Assembly (NCBI GenBank): GCA_030749235.1
Contig: JASMKM010000078.1
Span: 1 to 64,000 of the forward strand
Direction of reading: 5' to 3'
Origin: Planctomycetota bacterium
GTDB lineage: Bacteria > Planctomycetota > UBA1135
DNA: 64,000 nt
Shown here: in pieces, positions 29,630 to 39,205 of the stretch
Layout of the letters: each line of letters starts with the position of its first letter
How positions within the stretch are numbered: the first letter of the stretch is position 1
Position numbers and translations under genes: made by a program
The notes under the pieces: generated by a model
Databases searched by the model: none
The model's input: the letters and a program-made list of their open reading frames with translations, nothing else
Told to the model about the DNA's origin: nothing

Positions 29630-30511
29630 TCAGTCCGCCAACAAGGCTGTCACCGCCTCGACGAAGCTGGCGACGGCTTCCACATGCACATGGTGGCTGA
29701 TCCCCGGTAAGTTCTGGCGCGTGGCATGCGGCAACTGTTCGAAGCGCTCCTGCAGAGCAGGGATGCGGTGAATATAACCAAACTCCGGCGCCAACAAGTG
29801 CACCCTTGCCGTCACCCGGCTGCAGATTTCGAGCCAATGGTGCTCCGGAAAGCGATAAGGGTTAGGGCCACGCAGGCGCGGGTCCAAACGCACCGTGAAA
29901 CGACCGTCCTCCTGTTCGTCGAGGTAGTGACGCACGATGCGCTCCGCCCCGGCCTGACTTAGACCATCGTTGTTGGCCATCACCCTCTCGATTGCGGACT
30001 CGCGCGAGGCGAAACTGCGAAAGGGCCGCGTCGGTCGACGCGCATGTTCCAATAAAGCCGTCATCTGGTCGACCTGGGTGCTGGAATCGGCAGCATAACC
30101 GCCGACGCAATCGACCAGCATCAGGCGCTGGATCATGGCCGGAGCAAAACTCGCCAACATCAAGGCCACTGTCCCTCCCATCGAATGGGCGACGACGGCG
30201 GCGACCTCGATGCCGTCGGCCTGAAGCTCATCGAGCACCGCAGCCAGATCCTTTAAGTGGTCGAGCTGATGGTAGGCCGCATCGGTGTGGATACGACCGC
30301 TGGAGCCATGACCGCGCCAATCCAAGCACAGCGGTCTACAGATACCTTCAGCGACCAAGGCACGCGCGGCATCCTCGAAGCTGCGTCCGGTATCCAGGAA
30401 GCCATGCAAGAACAACACCGCTGGCCCGCTGCCGCCGTAATCCCACAGGGCCAACGGCAGACGCTCACGATTGACGGTGCGTGGCTCTGGCTGAATCGGT
30501 GAAGTCTGCAT
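29630..30511 (-). CDS. Alpha/beta hydrolase
   Basis: This protein of 293 residues starts at MQTSPIQPEP; the track start adds 12 residues overlapping an inverted repeat. It has the oxyanion motif LFLHGFLDTGRSF, LDWRGHGSSG, the nucleophile elbow AHSMGGTVALML (Ser) and a late His in GISHHVHVE. It belongs to the broad family of esterases, lactonases and haloalkane-dehalogenase-like hydrolases with a helical lid around residues 150-210. The substrate is unknown. It lies convergent with the kinase gene. Confidence 0.82.
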   Translation of the reverse strand: MQTSPIQPEPRTVNRERLPLALWDYGGSGPAVLFLHGFLDTGRSFEDAARALVAEGICRPLCLDWRGHGSSGRIHTDAAYHQLDHLKDLAAVLDELQADGIEVAAVVAHSMGGTVALMLASFAPAMIQRLMLVDCVGGYAADSSTQVDQMTALLEHARRPTRPFRSFASRESAIERVMANNDGLSQAGAERIVRHYLDEQEDGRFTVRLDPRLRGPNPYRFPEHHWLEICSRVTARVHLLAPEFGYIHRIPALQERFEQLPHATRQNLPGISHHVHVEAVASFVEAVTALLAD

Positions 30512-30534
30512 GAAAAGAGGCGACGAACAATCGA

Positions 30535-30564
30535 CCCACGCATGCACCCTTCGGGTTGCGTGGG
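30535..30564. terminator. Stable inverted repeat, possible terminator
   Basis: CCCACGCA (30535-30542) pairs with TGCGTGGG (30557-30564), with an inner ACCC-TTC-GGGT hairpin. On the plus strand it is followed by tttggtt; on the minus strand, the strand of both flanking genes, there is no long U-run. It lies between the ALDH stop and the alpha/beta-hydrolase start. It could end ALDH transcripts or stabilise their 3' ends. Confidence 0.45.
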
Positions 30565-30670
30565 TTTGGTTCCTGATGATACCCCAATGCTAGGCGGCCA
30601 CTCAGCCCCCCGACATGGGCAGATTCCCCTAGTTTCTGGCAATCACTGATTGCCATGCCTGCAGCGCAGT

Positions 30671-32221
30671 CTAGTCGACGTCGAAGGAGATGCCTTGTGC
30701 CAATGGCAGTTCGGAACTCCAGTTGATCGTGTTGGTTTGACGCCGCATGTAGACCTTCCAAGAATCGGAGCCGGACTCGCGGCCGCCACCGGTCTCCTTC
30801 TCACCACCGAAAGCACCGCCAATCTCAGCACCAGAGGTACCGATGTTGACGTTGGCGATACCACAGTCACTACCGACTGCTGACAGGAAGCGCTCTGCAT
30901 GCTGCATGTTCATGGTGAAAATCGATGACGACAAGCCTTGTGGCACGTCGTTGTGTTTCTCGATGGCATCGTCCAGGTCGTCGACGTCGATGATGTAAAG
31001 CAACGGGCCGAAGGTCTCGTCCTGCACCACCTGCCATTCGTTCTGCGCAGTGGCGATACAGGGAGTCATGAAGGAACCGCCTTCGCAGCCTTCTGGCTGG
31101 TAGCGCTCGCCACCACAGAGGATTTCACCGCCCATTTCCTTGACGCGCTCGATGGAATCAAGAGTGTCCTGCACCGCACCGTCGTCGATCATTGGGCCCA
31201 TCAAGGTGTTCGGATCCAGCGGGTGGCCGATATTGACCTTGGAGTAGAGCTCTAGCAGGCGATTGACCACCTGCTCACGCACGCTCTTTTGTACCAGGAC
31301 GCGGCGAGTAGAGGTGCAACGCTGACCGGCTGTTCCGACGGCACCGAACATGATCGCGCGACAGGCCATCTCGAGGTCGGCATCTTCCAACACGATGACG
31401 GCGTTGTTACCACCGAGCTCGAGAATCGCACGGCCGTAGCGTTGTGCGAGCTTCTCGGCGACGCGCTTGCCCATGGCGCAGGAGCCGGTCGCCGAAATCA
31501 GTGGCGCGCGCTTGTCGCCAAGCAGCAACTCACCGACCTCGGAACCTCGACCGGCGGCCAACGAGACCACTGCGCCGAAGCCTGCTGGCTCGAGCACCTT
31601 GGCGGCGACCTTGGTCATGGCAATGGCAGTCAAAGGCGTCTTGGACGAAGGCTTCCACAAGCAAGAATCACCACAGATCAGGGCCAATGCGGAGTTCCAG
31701 GTCCAAACGGCCGACGGAAAGTTAAAGGCCGAGATCACGCCGACCACGCCCAGTGGATGCCACTGCTCGCGCATAGCGTGCTGCGGACGCTCGGAGTGCA
31801 TCGACAGGCCGTAAAGCATGCGCGATTGGCCGACGGCGAAATCGCAGATGTCGATGGCCTCTTGTACTTCCCCTAGACCTTCCTGGAGGATCTTGCCCAT
31901 TTCCAGGGCAACCAACTTGCCGAGCGGCTCCTTGTACTTGCGCAGTTGTTCACCAATCTGGCGTACATATTCGCCACGCACAGGAGCAGGCAGTTCGCGC
32001 CAACGCAGGAAGGCGTCATGCGCGGCGGCGGCGACCGTTTCATAGTCGCCGGCGTCAGCCTGCTTCACGGTACCAATTTTTTCGCCGGTAGCGGGAGCGT
32101 AGACATCGAGGATGGAGCCGGAGCAAGAAAGCCACTCGCCACAGTAGGCGCCAGCTTGCTCACCTTCGAGGCCGAGTTCCTTGAGGAAAGATAGATCCGA
32201 AGAGGTCGCGGTAGGTGTCAT
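30671..32221 (-). CDS. ALDH7-type aldehyde dehydrogenase (aminoadipate-semialdehyde dehydrogenase-like)
   Basis: This protein of 516 residues starts at MTPTATSSDLSFLKELG; the longer track start overlaps the divergent gene. Near residue 160 it shows EQWHPLGVVGVISAFNFPSAVW and the ALDH7-type GDSCLWKPSSKTPL. The catalytic glutamate is in LELGGNNAVIV and the catalytic Cys in VGTAGQRCTSTRR. The family (antiquitin/AmaB) oxidises alpha-aminoadipic semialdehyde in lysine breakdown or related aldehydes with NAD+. No lysine-catabolic partner is adjacent, so the substrate is open. Confidence 0.88.
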   Translation of the reverse strand: MTPTATSSDLSFLKELGLEGEQAGAYCGEWLSCSGSILDVYAPATGEKIGTVKQADAGDYETVAAAAHDAFLRWRELPAPVRGEYVRQIGEQLRKYKEPLGKLVALEMGKILQEGLGEVQEAIDICDFAVGQSRMLYGLSMHSERPQHAMREQWHPLGVVGVISAFNFPSAVWTWNSALALICGDSCLWKPSSKTPLTAIAMTKVAAKVLEPAGFGAVVSLAAGRGSEVGELLLGDKRAPLISATGSCAMGKRVAEKLAQRYGRAILELGGNNAVIVLEDADLEMACRAIMFGAVGTAGQRCTSTRRVLVQKSVREQVVNRLLELYSKVNIGHPLDPNTLMGPMIDDGAVQDTLDSIERVKEMGGEILCGGERYQPEGCEGGSFMTPCIATAQNEWQVVQDETFGPLLYIIDVDDLDDAIEKHNDVPQGLSSSIFTMNMQHAERFLSAVGSDCGIANVNIGTSGAEIGGAFGGEKETGGGRESGSDSWKVYMRRQTNTINWSSELPLAQGISFDVD

Positions 32222-32294
32222 GGAACCACCCATTCTACCGGCGTCGACCCGCTTTCGCGCAACCTTTGGTAGGCTGGACTGCCCCTTCCCAATC

Positions 32295-34715
32295 ATGGAC
32301 ACCCTCACCCTCATCCTCCTTAGCCTTTGTCTCAGTCAGGGCGCGCCCAGCGAACCTGCCACGAAGGATCTCGTCAAGATTCCAGTTGCCAGCGTGGTGG
32401 AATACCAGCAGCTCCAGGACCTGATCTCGGACGTCGACGACCACCAATCCGTCGGTGATTCCGGCATGGCCCGTGCCTATGCCACCGACGCCGAGCAGGC
32501 CATCCTGCGAGCAGCCAATATCCCCTTCACTGTCGAAATCGAGGATTTGCAGTCCTTCTACGCCGCACGTGCCGCCACCGAGCTCGGCTCCGGTGCTGCT
32601 TTTGCGTCGGTAGGGTCGATGGGCGGCTTCCGCACCTTGGCCGAGATCGAGCAGGAACTGGACCGACTCAGCGCCGCCTTCCCGGCAATCTGCTCGCCCA
32701 AGTTCAGCGTCGGCACCACCATCCAAGGCCGCAATATCTGGGCCATCCGCATCAGCACCACACCTACGGTGCACGATCCTGGTAAGGCCGTCGCCTGGTA
32801 CGACGCCATGCACCACTCGCGCGAGCCAATGTCGGGCGAATCGCTATTGATGTTCGCCAACGAGATCCTCACCGGCTACGGTTCCAATGCCGACGCCACC
32901 CGCCTAGTCGAGACGCGCAACATGATCTTCATCCCTTGTGTCAACCCTGATGGTTATGAATACAACCGTCAGATTGCCCCAAACGGTGGCGGCATGTGGC
33001 GCAAGAACCGCCGCAACAATCTGGACGGGACCTATGGAGTGGACTTGAACCGCAACTACGATTGGGAATGGGGACCGCAATGGCCAGGCTCAAGCAGCAA
33101 TACCTCGAGCGAGACTTATCGCGGCACGTCACCATTCTCTGAACCGGAAACGCAAGCGCTCGCCACCTTGATGAGCACCATGCCGCCGAAGATGTCAATG
33201 TCGGTCCATACCTACAGCGACTTGATGCTCTACCCATGGGGCTACAACACCATCGTGACCAACAACGACGCGCTTTACCGTGAGTTCGGCGCCTCATTCA
33301 CCGCGAACAATGGTTGGCCTTTCGGCACCATCTGGCAAGTGCTATACATCGCCAATGGCGGCAGCGTGGATTACCACTATGGCACCTATGGCACGATCGC
33401 CTTCACCCCGGAGATCGGCGGCGACAGCGATGGTTTCTGGCCTGCACCTTCGCGCATACCAGCACTGTACGAAGATGTGCGTCCCTCCTACCTTGAGACT
33501 GCCAAGGGCACCGGTGCTTGGGCCCAGGTCGACGACCTAGTCTGGACCGAGATCAGCGGCGACGGCGATGCTTGGCAGGAGCCTGGTGAGAGCTGGGGCC
33601 TACAGCTACAGATGTTCAACCTTGGCCTATCGGCACTCGATGTCAACTTGGGCTTGTCCTCGACCAGCCCGCACTTGAGCATTTCCGGCGCACAGTCCAA
33701 TCTGCAGATTGGCGCGCGTAGCACCGCCTTGAGCAGCAGTTTCCTGGTAGATTTCGATGCCAATGCACCTACCGGTCAACCACTGGCGCTGCAACTTGGT
33801 CTTGACTACGAAAGCTGGGTCAGCAGCAACGACGTCCTCGTTACCCTAGGACGCCAGCGCGTGTTGATTCGTGATCGCATGGAGGCCAATGACTTTGGTT
33901 GGAGCAGCAACGTGCAGACCAATTGGTCGTGGGAGCGTGCCAATCCGCAGGGCACCACGTCCAGCGGTTCCGATGTGCAACCGGAAAACGACCATACGCC
34001 GAACGGCAGCTTGTGCTGGGTTACCGGTGCAGCCGCCGGCAGCAGCGTTGGCACCAACGATGTCGATGGCACAGCAATCCTGACTTCACCGACCTTCAAC
34101 CTGGATAGCCACAGTAACGCCACCTTGAGCTACGCGCGTTGGTTCGCCAACCGCCCAGGCAGTAGTCTGGACGATCGCTGGCTCAGTGAGTTGAGCAACG
34201 ACGGCGGCTCCAGTTGGGTGGCTCTTGAGGACCTCGGCGATACCGGTTCGGCTTGGCGGGATTCCGAAGTCGCGCTGCATGGCGTACTCCCCTTCACCGA
34301 TCAGATGCGCTTGCGCTTCCTCGTCGCCGACGATCCCAACAACGACATCACCGAAGGTCTGTTGGACGACCTGGAGATCCGTACTCTGCAGGGCGCACCG
34401 ACCCTCGGACTGTGGGGTGCTTCGCAAGTGGGCGAGACCATGCGGTTCACCATCGATGGCGATCCAGGTGCAAGCTTCAGCATCGCCTGGAGCTTGGCGA
34501 CCAATGGCGGCACGACCTACCCTGGCATCGAGGGAAGCTTGTACTTGGCAGCGCCGCAGGTCTTTCTGACCGGAAGTTGTGCGGCAGATGGCGTAGCCAC
34601 CAGTGATTTGACGGTTCCAGTCAGCGTCGCTGGGCGCACCGTCTACCTGCAGGGCATCATCGGTCAAGGCACGCCAAGCGCAGCATTCACCACGCTGACC
34701 AGCGCCAGTTTCTAG
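32295..34715 (+). CDS. Exported M14 zinc carboxypeptidase with C-terminal beta modules
   Basis: This protein of 806 residues starts at MDTLTLILLSLCLSQG, a short hydrophobic N-terminus without basic residues. The catalytic domain (about 100-400) has MHHSREPMSGES (HxxE zinc ligands), VDLNRNYDWEW, MSVHTYSDLMLYP (third His) and FTPEIGGD (catalytic Glu). It removes C-terminal residues from peptides. After about residue 430 come beta modules: one of about 180 residues with a concanavalin-like look, and a final 100-residue domain (LGLWGASQVGETMRF to the end) resembling the C-termini of the two peptidases at 5-10 kb. It is divergent from the ALDH gene across 73 bases. Confidence 0.88.
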   Translation: MDTLTLILLSLCLSQGAPSEPATKDLVKIPVASVVEYQQLQDLISDVDDHQSVGDSGMARAYATDAEQAILRAANIPFTVEIEDLQSFYAARAATELGSGAAFASVGSMGGFRTLAEIEQELDRLSAAFPAICSPKFSVGTTIQGRNIWAIRISTTPTVHDPGKAVAWYDAMHHSREPMSGESLLMFANEILTGYGSNADATRLVETRNMIFIPCVNPDGYEYNRQIAPNGGGMWRKNRRNNLDGTYGVDLNRNYDWEWGPQWPGSSSNTSSETYRGTSPFSEPETQALATLMSTMPPKMSMSVHTYSDLMLYPWGYNTIVTNNDALYREFGASFTANNGWPFGTIWQVLYIANGGSVDYHYGTYGTIAFTPEIGGDSDGFWPAPSRIPALYEDVRPSYLETAKGTGAWAQVDDLVWTEISGDGDAWQEPGESWGLQLQMFNLGLSALDVNLGLSSTSPHLSISGAQSNLQIGARSTALSSSFLVDFDANAPTGQPLALQLGLDYESWVSSNDVLVTLGRQRVLIRDRMEANDFGWSSNVQTNWSWERANPQGTTSSGSDVQPENDHTPNGSLCWVTGAAAGSSVGTNDVDGTAILTSPTFNLDSHSNATLSYARWFANRPGSSLDDRWLSELSNDGGSSWVALEDLGDTGSAWRDSEVALHGVLPFTDQMRLRFLVADDPNNDITEGLLDDLEIRTLQGAPTLGLWGASQVGETMRFTIDGDPGASFSIAWSLATNGGTTYPGIEGSLYLAAPQVFLTGSCAADGVATSDLTVPVSVAGRTVYLQGIIGQGTPSAAFTTLTSASF

Positions 34716-34792
34716 GCGCAAGCTGGCACATTGCCCCGGGAAAGCACGCGCGCGTGGCAGCCGCCAAACCGCCGCGCGCGTAGACTGCCGAG

Positions 34793-35575
34793 ATGCGCGC
34801 CATCAGTTGGAATGTCAACTCGCTGCGCACTCGCTTTGAGCGGGTGCTCGGTGTCCTCGAACGCCATCAGCCCGATCTGCTTTGCCTGCAGGAGACCAAG
34901 GTCCAGGATGAGCAGTTCCCAGTCGACGCCTTGGCCGACGCCGGATACCTATCCTCCTTCCACGGCCAGAAGACCTATAACGGCGTGGCTTTGTTGAGCA
35001 AGGAGCCGCTCGCCGACGTACAAAACGGATTCCCGGGCGACCCGGCGCCGGACCAGGCGCGAGTCATCTCTTGCGTGTTGGATGGCATCCGCTACGTCAA
35101 TGTCTATGTAATCAACGGCAAGGCGCTCGGCACCGATAAGTTCGCGCTGAAGATGCAGTGGCTGGATGCGCTCACGACATGGCTCGGCAGCTTCGACCCG
35201 AAAGACGCCCTAGTCGTGCTTGGGGACTTCAACATTGCACCCGATGAACGTGATGTGCATGACGTCGACAAATGGCGTGGCAAGATTCACTTCTCCGAGG
35301 AGGAGCATGAGAAGCTGGCCGCGATGGCAGCCTTAGGGCTGACCGACATGTACCGTGAGTTCCACAGTGAGGGCGGCCTGTACTCGTGGTGGGATTACCG
35401 CGGAGGCGCCTTTCCGCGCGATTTCGGCCTACGCATCGACCTGGCGCTGGGCTCCGAAGCGGCGGTGAAACGCTGTTCTGGCACCCTCCTCGACCGGGAT
35501 GAGCGCAAGAAGGGCGATTGGGAGGCCAAACCCAGCGATCATGTGCCGCTAATCCTGGATTTCCGCTCTGCTTAG
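34793..35575 (+). CDS. xth: Exodeoxyribonuclease III
   Basis: This 260-residue protein has the EEP-fold motifs in order: MRAISWNVNSLR, LCLQETKVQDEQFP (metal Glu), YNGVALLSK, VVLGDFNIAPDERDVHD, LYSWWDYRGGAF, GLRIDLAL and the final PSDHVPLILDF (catalytic His). The length matches XthA. It cleaves AP sites and digests DNA 3'-5' in base-excision repair. It stands alone between the carboxypeptidase and the pseudopilin genes. Confidence 0.95.
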   Translation: MRAISWNVNSLRTRFERVLGVLERHQPDLLCLQETKVQDEQFPVDALADAGYLSSFHGQKTYNGVALLSKEPLADVQNGFPGDPAPDQARVISCVLDGIRYVNVYVINGKALGTDKFALKMQWLDALTTWLGSFDPKDALVVLGDFNIAPDERDVHDVDKWRGKIHFSEEEHEKLAAMAALGLTDMYREFHSEGGLYSWWDYRGGAFPRDFGLRIDLALGSEAAVKRCSGTLLDRDERKKGDWEAKPSDHVPLILDFRSA

Positions 35576-35677
35576 CCTCAAGACGGCTCGTTTGTTCACC
35601 GATAACGTAATTGGACGCCTCAAGGTAATCGCCCGGTTGCCGAGATTCCAGGATCCCAAAGAAACGAAACAGAACAC

Positions 35678-36169
35678 ATGAAACGAACCTCCCAATCAGG
35701 CTTTACGATCATCGAAATGTTAATCGTGGTCACGATTTTGGCCATGCTTGCCGGAATCCTATTGCCAGTACTCGAAGACGCAGCGATGTCTTCCCGCGAT
35801 GCTCGTCGTTCTTCTGACCTGAAGAGCATGCAGGCCGCATTGGAAAGCTATAAGCGCGTCAACGGCACCTACCCAGACACTGGTGGTGCTTTTCAAGGCG
35901 ATGCCCCGACTTATGGTGGCTTGCTCTACGATGCCACTGGCTACTGCCCAGGCCTAGTACCTGACTACCTTCCTGCGCTGCCGAAAGATCCAAGCCCGGA
36001 TATCCCGAACGCGACCACCGGTGGTTACATGTACCGCTCCGATGGTGTCGACTACAAGTTCGTCTGTAACGAAGGACCTGAGACTTACCCAGCAGGCAAC
36101 CCCTTCTACGATCCTACCCGACCTGCAACCGCATGGCAGATCAGCTCGCCAGGGGGCTACAACTGGTAG
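35678..36169 (+). CDS. Type II secretion/type IV pilus-like pseudopilin (GspG-like), copy 1
   Basis: This 163-residue protein has the prepilin peptidase site SQSGFTIIEML, with Gly/Phe cleavage and Glu5 of the mature protein, followed by the hydrophobic helix VVTILAMLAGILLPVL. The C-terminal half is Tyr/Pro/Gly-rich (YMYRSDGVDYKF), as in major pseudopilins, and ends SSPGGYNW. A paralogue follows after a terminator. No other secretion gene is in the window, so it probably assembles with machinery encoded elsewhere. Confidence 0.88.
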   Translation: MKRTSQSGFTIIEMLIVVTILAMLAGILLPVLEDAAMSSRDARRSSDLKSMQAALESYKRVNGTYPDTGGAFQGDAPTYGGLLYDATGYCPGLVPDYLPALPKDPSPDIPNATTGGYMYRSDGVDYKFVCNEGPETYPAGNPFYDPTRPATAWQISSPGGYNW

Positions 36170-36202
36170 GACCTTTGGGAACTCGATGACCGAGTACGTT
36201 GG

Positions 36203-36239
36203 AATCGTCGACTCTTTGGAGTCGGCGATTTCTTTTTTT
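36203..36239 (+). terminator. Rho-independent terminator between the two pseudopilin genes
   Basis: AATCGTCGACTC (36203-36214) pairs with GAGTCGGCGATT (36219-36230), a 12-bp stem with one G-T pair and a TTTG loop, followed by TCTTTTTTT. It ends the first pilin transcript, so the second pilin must have its own promoter or be read through. Confidence 0.9.
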
Positions 36240-36304
36240 GCCCAAGGGCCACGCCGACGTTGCGGCCTCCGCTCACTCAACCGAATCCCTATTCAAGCCG
36301 ATAA

Positions 36305-36823
36305 ATGATGAAGATGAGGCTCACCTATCCATATCAGCTGTCAGCACGCCATGGCTTCACCATCCTAGAGATGCTGATCGTGGTCACGATTCTGGCGCTT
36401 CTGGCTGGCATTCTGGCTCCAATCCTCGCTGACGAAGCGGAGAATGCTCGAGACGGCCGACGTGCCGCGGACTTGCGTTCCATCGCCTCCACCCTGGCAC
36501 ACTACAAACAGGTGACAGGCGGTTATCCATCTACCGGGGGAGCCTGGCAGGGTGATGCCAGCATATATGGTGGTTTTGGTTACGGTGTCGGTGGGTACAT
36601 CCCGGATTTAGTTCCGGACTATCTGCCCTTCCTGCCGAAGGATCCGAACCCGATTTACCCGACCGTAGGGACCGGTGGCTACATGTACCGCTCTGACGGC
36701 ATCGACTACAAGTTCGTGCTGAACGATACGCCCTCGGAATACTACGTCAGTAACCCCTTCTACGATCCCACGCGCCCGCTGACGGGCTGGCAGGTGTCGT
36801 CGCCGGGTGGCTACAACTGGTAG
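36305..36823 (+). CDS. Pseudopilin (GspG-like), copy 2
   Basis: This 172-residue paralogue of the upstream protein has the cleavage site ARHGFTILEML and the same helix and C-terminal layout (YMYRSDGIDYKFV, end SSPGGYNW). Its leader is longer (MMKMRLTYPYQLSARHG). The stretch between the helix and C-terminus is shared (GGAWQGDASIYGG versus GGAFQGDAPTYGG), showing a tandem duplication. It is separated from copy 1 by a strong terminator, so the two can be expressed at different levels. Confidence 0.88.
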   Translation: MMKMRLTYPYQLSARHGFTILEMLIVVTILALLAGILAPILADEAENARDGRRAADLRSIASTLAHYKQVTGGYPSTGGAWQGDASIYGGFGYGVGGYIPDLVPDYLPFLPKDPNPIYPTVGTGGYMYRSDGIDYKFVLNDTPSEYYVSNPFYDPTRPLTGWQVSSPGGYNW

Positions 36824-36859
36824 AGGTTACGCAAGAGTGCCAGATGTGTAGACTCTGGC

Positions 36860-38095
36860 ATGTTCTCCATCGCGCTGGCCATGACCTTGTTCCAGGGGCC
36901 TGCAGAGGTTCCTGATGATGTCCTGATGACCACCAAGGGGCGCACATACAGCGGCGTGGTCTTGCTTCAGACCGAGGAAAATATCATCCTCGGCATGGGT
37001 TCGAAGACCAAGGAGTTCGACCTCGACAAGGTCCAGAATATTACCGGCCCACGCGCCAGTTATGGCCTCTACGTGGACAAGCTGGAATGGGTCTACGCAC
37101 ATGCGTCGCCATCCAAGGATGCGGTCAAGTTGGCCACTTGGTGCAAGGCCAATGGTTTGTTGCGCGACGTCGAAATCCACTATTGGCAGGCACTGGTCAA
37201 GGATCCTGAGAACGCCGCCGCGCATCAGGCACTTGGTCATCGACAGTCCGGGGATACCTGGCAGGCCCCCATCGCTGGCAGCCAGTGGCGCGACCTGGAA
37301 GCCTTGGACCAGTGGCATAGCGACAAGGACAACCCTTGGGAATTCCGCAGTGCCCATTTCGACGTCAAGGTCAACGGGCCGCTCGCAGACGCCTTGCGTG
37401 CCGTGGCGCATCTGGAGTTGCTCTACGCGCGTTTCTACGACGTGTTCCAGCAGGCCGGTGGCATCCATGAGTTGCGTCAGCCGATCGCCGTGCGCATCTA
37501 CACAAATCGTGAATCCGGTTATGCCGAGATCTCCGCCAACACTTTCGGTTACTTCGATCGCGAGAGCGAGATCATCAACACTTGGATGCACGAGGGGCGC
37601 GCGGTGAACCTCGTGCGCCTGGCTTGCCACGCGCTGCAGTTCCGCTGTGTCACCGAGACCGCCAATGCCAGGCCTGAAGATTACCCCGGTTGGCTGAACG
37701 AAGGCATCGCCACCTATTTCGAGGCCTCTTTCACCGAAAACGAAGGCTTATCCGATTTTTTCTTTGATCGTCTGGACGCCGATTGGCTGCGCGTACATCA
37801 CCAGGCCAAGGAGCCGTTGGAGCTAGATCAGGTCCTGAATTTGCCCATCACGATGGGTGACCGCGGTGACTCGCAGCTTGCCTTTGCGCAGTCTTACAGC
37901 CTGCTCTGCTTCCTGTTGCACAACGAGGAGCTGCCAATCCTCAGCGGCTTCAAGGCGTACCTGCACCAAGTCTTCCGCGGCAAGTTCTCTAGCTCTGTGT
38001 TCAAGAAGTCCTTCAAGAAGAAGACCTTCAAGGGGCTGGAAAAGAAATGGGCCGACTTCGTGGAGAAGTCGGCCCTGAGGAATCAGATGAAGTAG
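36860..38095 (+). CDS. Exported MA-like (DUF1570-type) protein with a degenerate zinc site
   Basis: This 411-residue protein begins with a short uncharged hydrophobic N-terminus (MFSIALAMTLFQG). Residues 20-65 form a small barrel (TTKGRTYSGVVLL), then helical repeats, then a peptidase-MA-like domain. Where the family has HExxH(Q), this reads RLACHALQF at about residues 253-261, so the first His and catalytic Glu are lost. The downstream PGWLNEGIATYFE motif is kept. It is probably catalytically dead and used for binding, or uses another chemistry. The C-terminus is Lys-rich (KKSFKKKTFKG). Confidence 0.72.
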   Translation: MFSIALAMTLFQGPAEVPDDVLMTTKGRTYSGVVLLQTEENIILGMGSKTKEFDLDKVQNITGPRASYGLYVDKLEWVYAHASPSKDAVKLATWCKANGLLRDVEIHYWQALVKDPENAAAHQALGHRQSGDTWQAPIAGSQWRDLEALDQWHSDKDNPWEFRSAHFDVKVNGPLADALRAVAHLELLYARFYDVFQQAGGIHELRQPIAVRIYTNRESGYAEISANTFGYFDRESEIINTWMHEGRAVNLVRLACHALQFRCVTETANARPEDYPGWLNEGIATYFEASFTENEGLSDFFFDRLDADWLRVHHQAKEPLELDQVLNLPITMGDRGDSQLAFAQSYSLLCFLLHNEELPILSGFKAYLHQVFRGKFSSSVFKKSFKKKTFKGLEKKWADFVEKSALRNQMK

Positions 38096-38140
38096 CCGCG
38101 GCTACCGAACTCGCGGTCATCGCTGGACTGATGTGCTTCC

Positions 38141-39205
38141 TTAGGCGATTGTGACCTCGTCGCAGAGGTAGACATCCTGAATGGCGTTGAGCAACTGGAT
38201 GCCTTCGGCCATCGGCTTCTGGAAAGCCTTTCTACCGGAGATCAAGCCCATGCCACCTGCACGCTTGTTCACCACTGCGGTTTCGACGGCCTGCGCCAAG
38301 TCGTTGGAACCGGAAGCACCACCGGAGTTAATCAGACCGGCGCGTCCCATGTAGGAGTTGGCGATTTGATAACGGGTCATGTCGATTGGGTGATCGCTGG
38401 ACAGCTCGGAGTAGACCTTATCGTGAGTCTTGCCGAAGCTGATGTCGGTGAAGCCAGGGTTGTTCTTGGTCGGCAGCTTCTGCTTGACGATGTCGGCCTG
38501 GATGGTCACGCCGAGGTGATTGGCCTGGCCGGTGAGGTCGGCGGCGTCATGGTAATCCACCCCGTCCTTCTTGAAGGCGCCGTTACGCAGGTAGCACCAC
38601 AGCACGGTAGCCATGCCGAGCTCATGGGCGCGACCAAAGGCTTCGGAGATCTCCATAATCTGGCGACGTGACTCGTGGCTGCCGAAGTAGATTGTGGCAC
38701 CAACTGCTTGGGCACCCATGTCAAAGGCCTGGTCGACCGAGGCAAACATGGTCTGGTCATAGAAGTTCGGGTAGCTGAGGCTCTCGTTGTGGTTCAGCTT
38801 GACCATGAACGGGATGCGGTGTGCATACTTGCGAGCCACCATGCCAAGTACACCCAAAGTGGAAGCCACGGCGTTGCAGCCGCCTTCCATGGCAAGCTCG
38901 ACGATCTTGGCGGGATCGAAGTAATCCGGATTGGGTGCGAAGCTGGCGCCACCGGTGTGCTCGATGCCCTGGTCAACCGGGAGGATGGAAACGTAGCCAG
39001 TGTTGGCCAAGCGACCATGACCAAGCATGGCCTGCAAGCCACCGAGGGCGCGAGTAGGACGGTCCGACTGACCGTGCACGCGGTCAATCCAATCGTTGCC
39101 AGGGAGGTGCAGGCGCTCTTTTGCGATGGTCGTGCAAGAGTGGCCAAGAAGAGACTCGGCCCGATCGCCAAGTAGACTTTGAATGTCAGAGTAGGAAGCG
39201 CTCAT
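38141..39205 (-). CDS. fbaB: Class I fructose-bisphosphate aldolase (DhnA/FbaB type)
   Basis: This 354-residue protein has the archaeal-type class I aldolase motifs: [22 protein letters not shown], the strand VGATIYFGS and the glycine-rich phosphate site SGGASG, followed by [12 protein letters not shown] with a lysine in the expected Schiff-base region. It cleaves fructose-1,6-bisphosphate in glycolysis or forms it in gluconeogenesis. It is monocistronic; the 180 bases upstream contain a small GCACGC-GCT-GCGTGC hairpin and an A/C-rich plus strand but no gene. Confidence 0.93.
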   Translation of the reverse strand: MSASYSDIQSLLGDRAESLLGHSCTTIAKERLHLPGNDWIDRVHGQSDRPTRALGGLQAMLGHGRLANTGYVSILPVDQGIEHTGGASFAPNPDYFDPAKIVELAMEGGCNAVASTLGVLGMVARKYAHRIPFMVKLNHNESLSYPNFYDQTMFASVDQAFDMGAQAVGATIYFGSHESRRQIMEISEAFGRAHELGMATVLWCYLRNGAFKKDGVDYHDAADLTGQANHLGVTIQADIVKQKLPTKNNPGFTDISFGKTHDKVYSELSSDHPIDMTRYQIANSYMGRAGLINSGGASGSNDLAQAVETAVVNKRAGGMGLISGRKAFQKPMAEGIQLLNAIQDVYLCDEVTIA

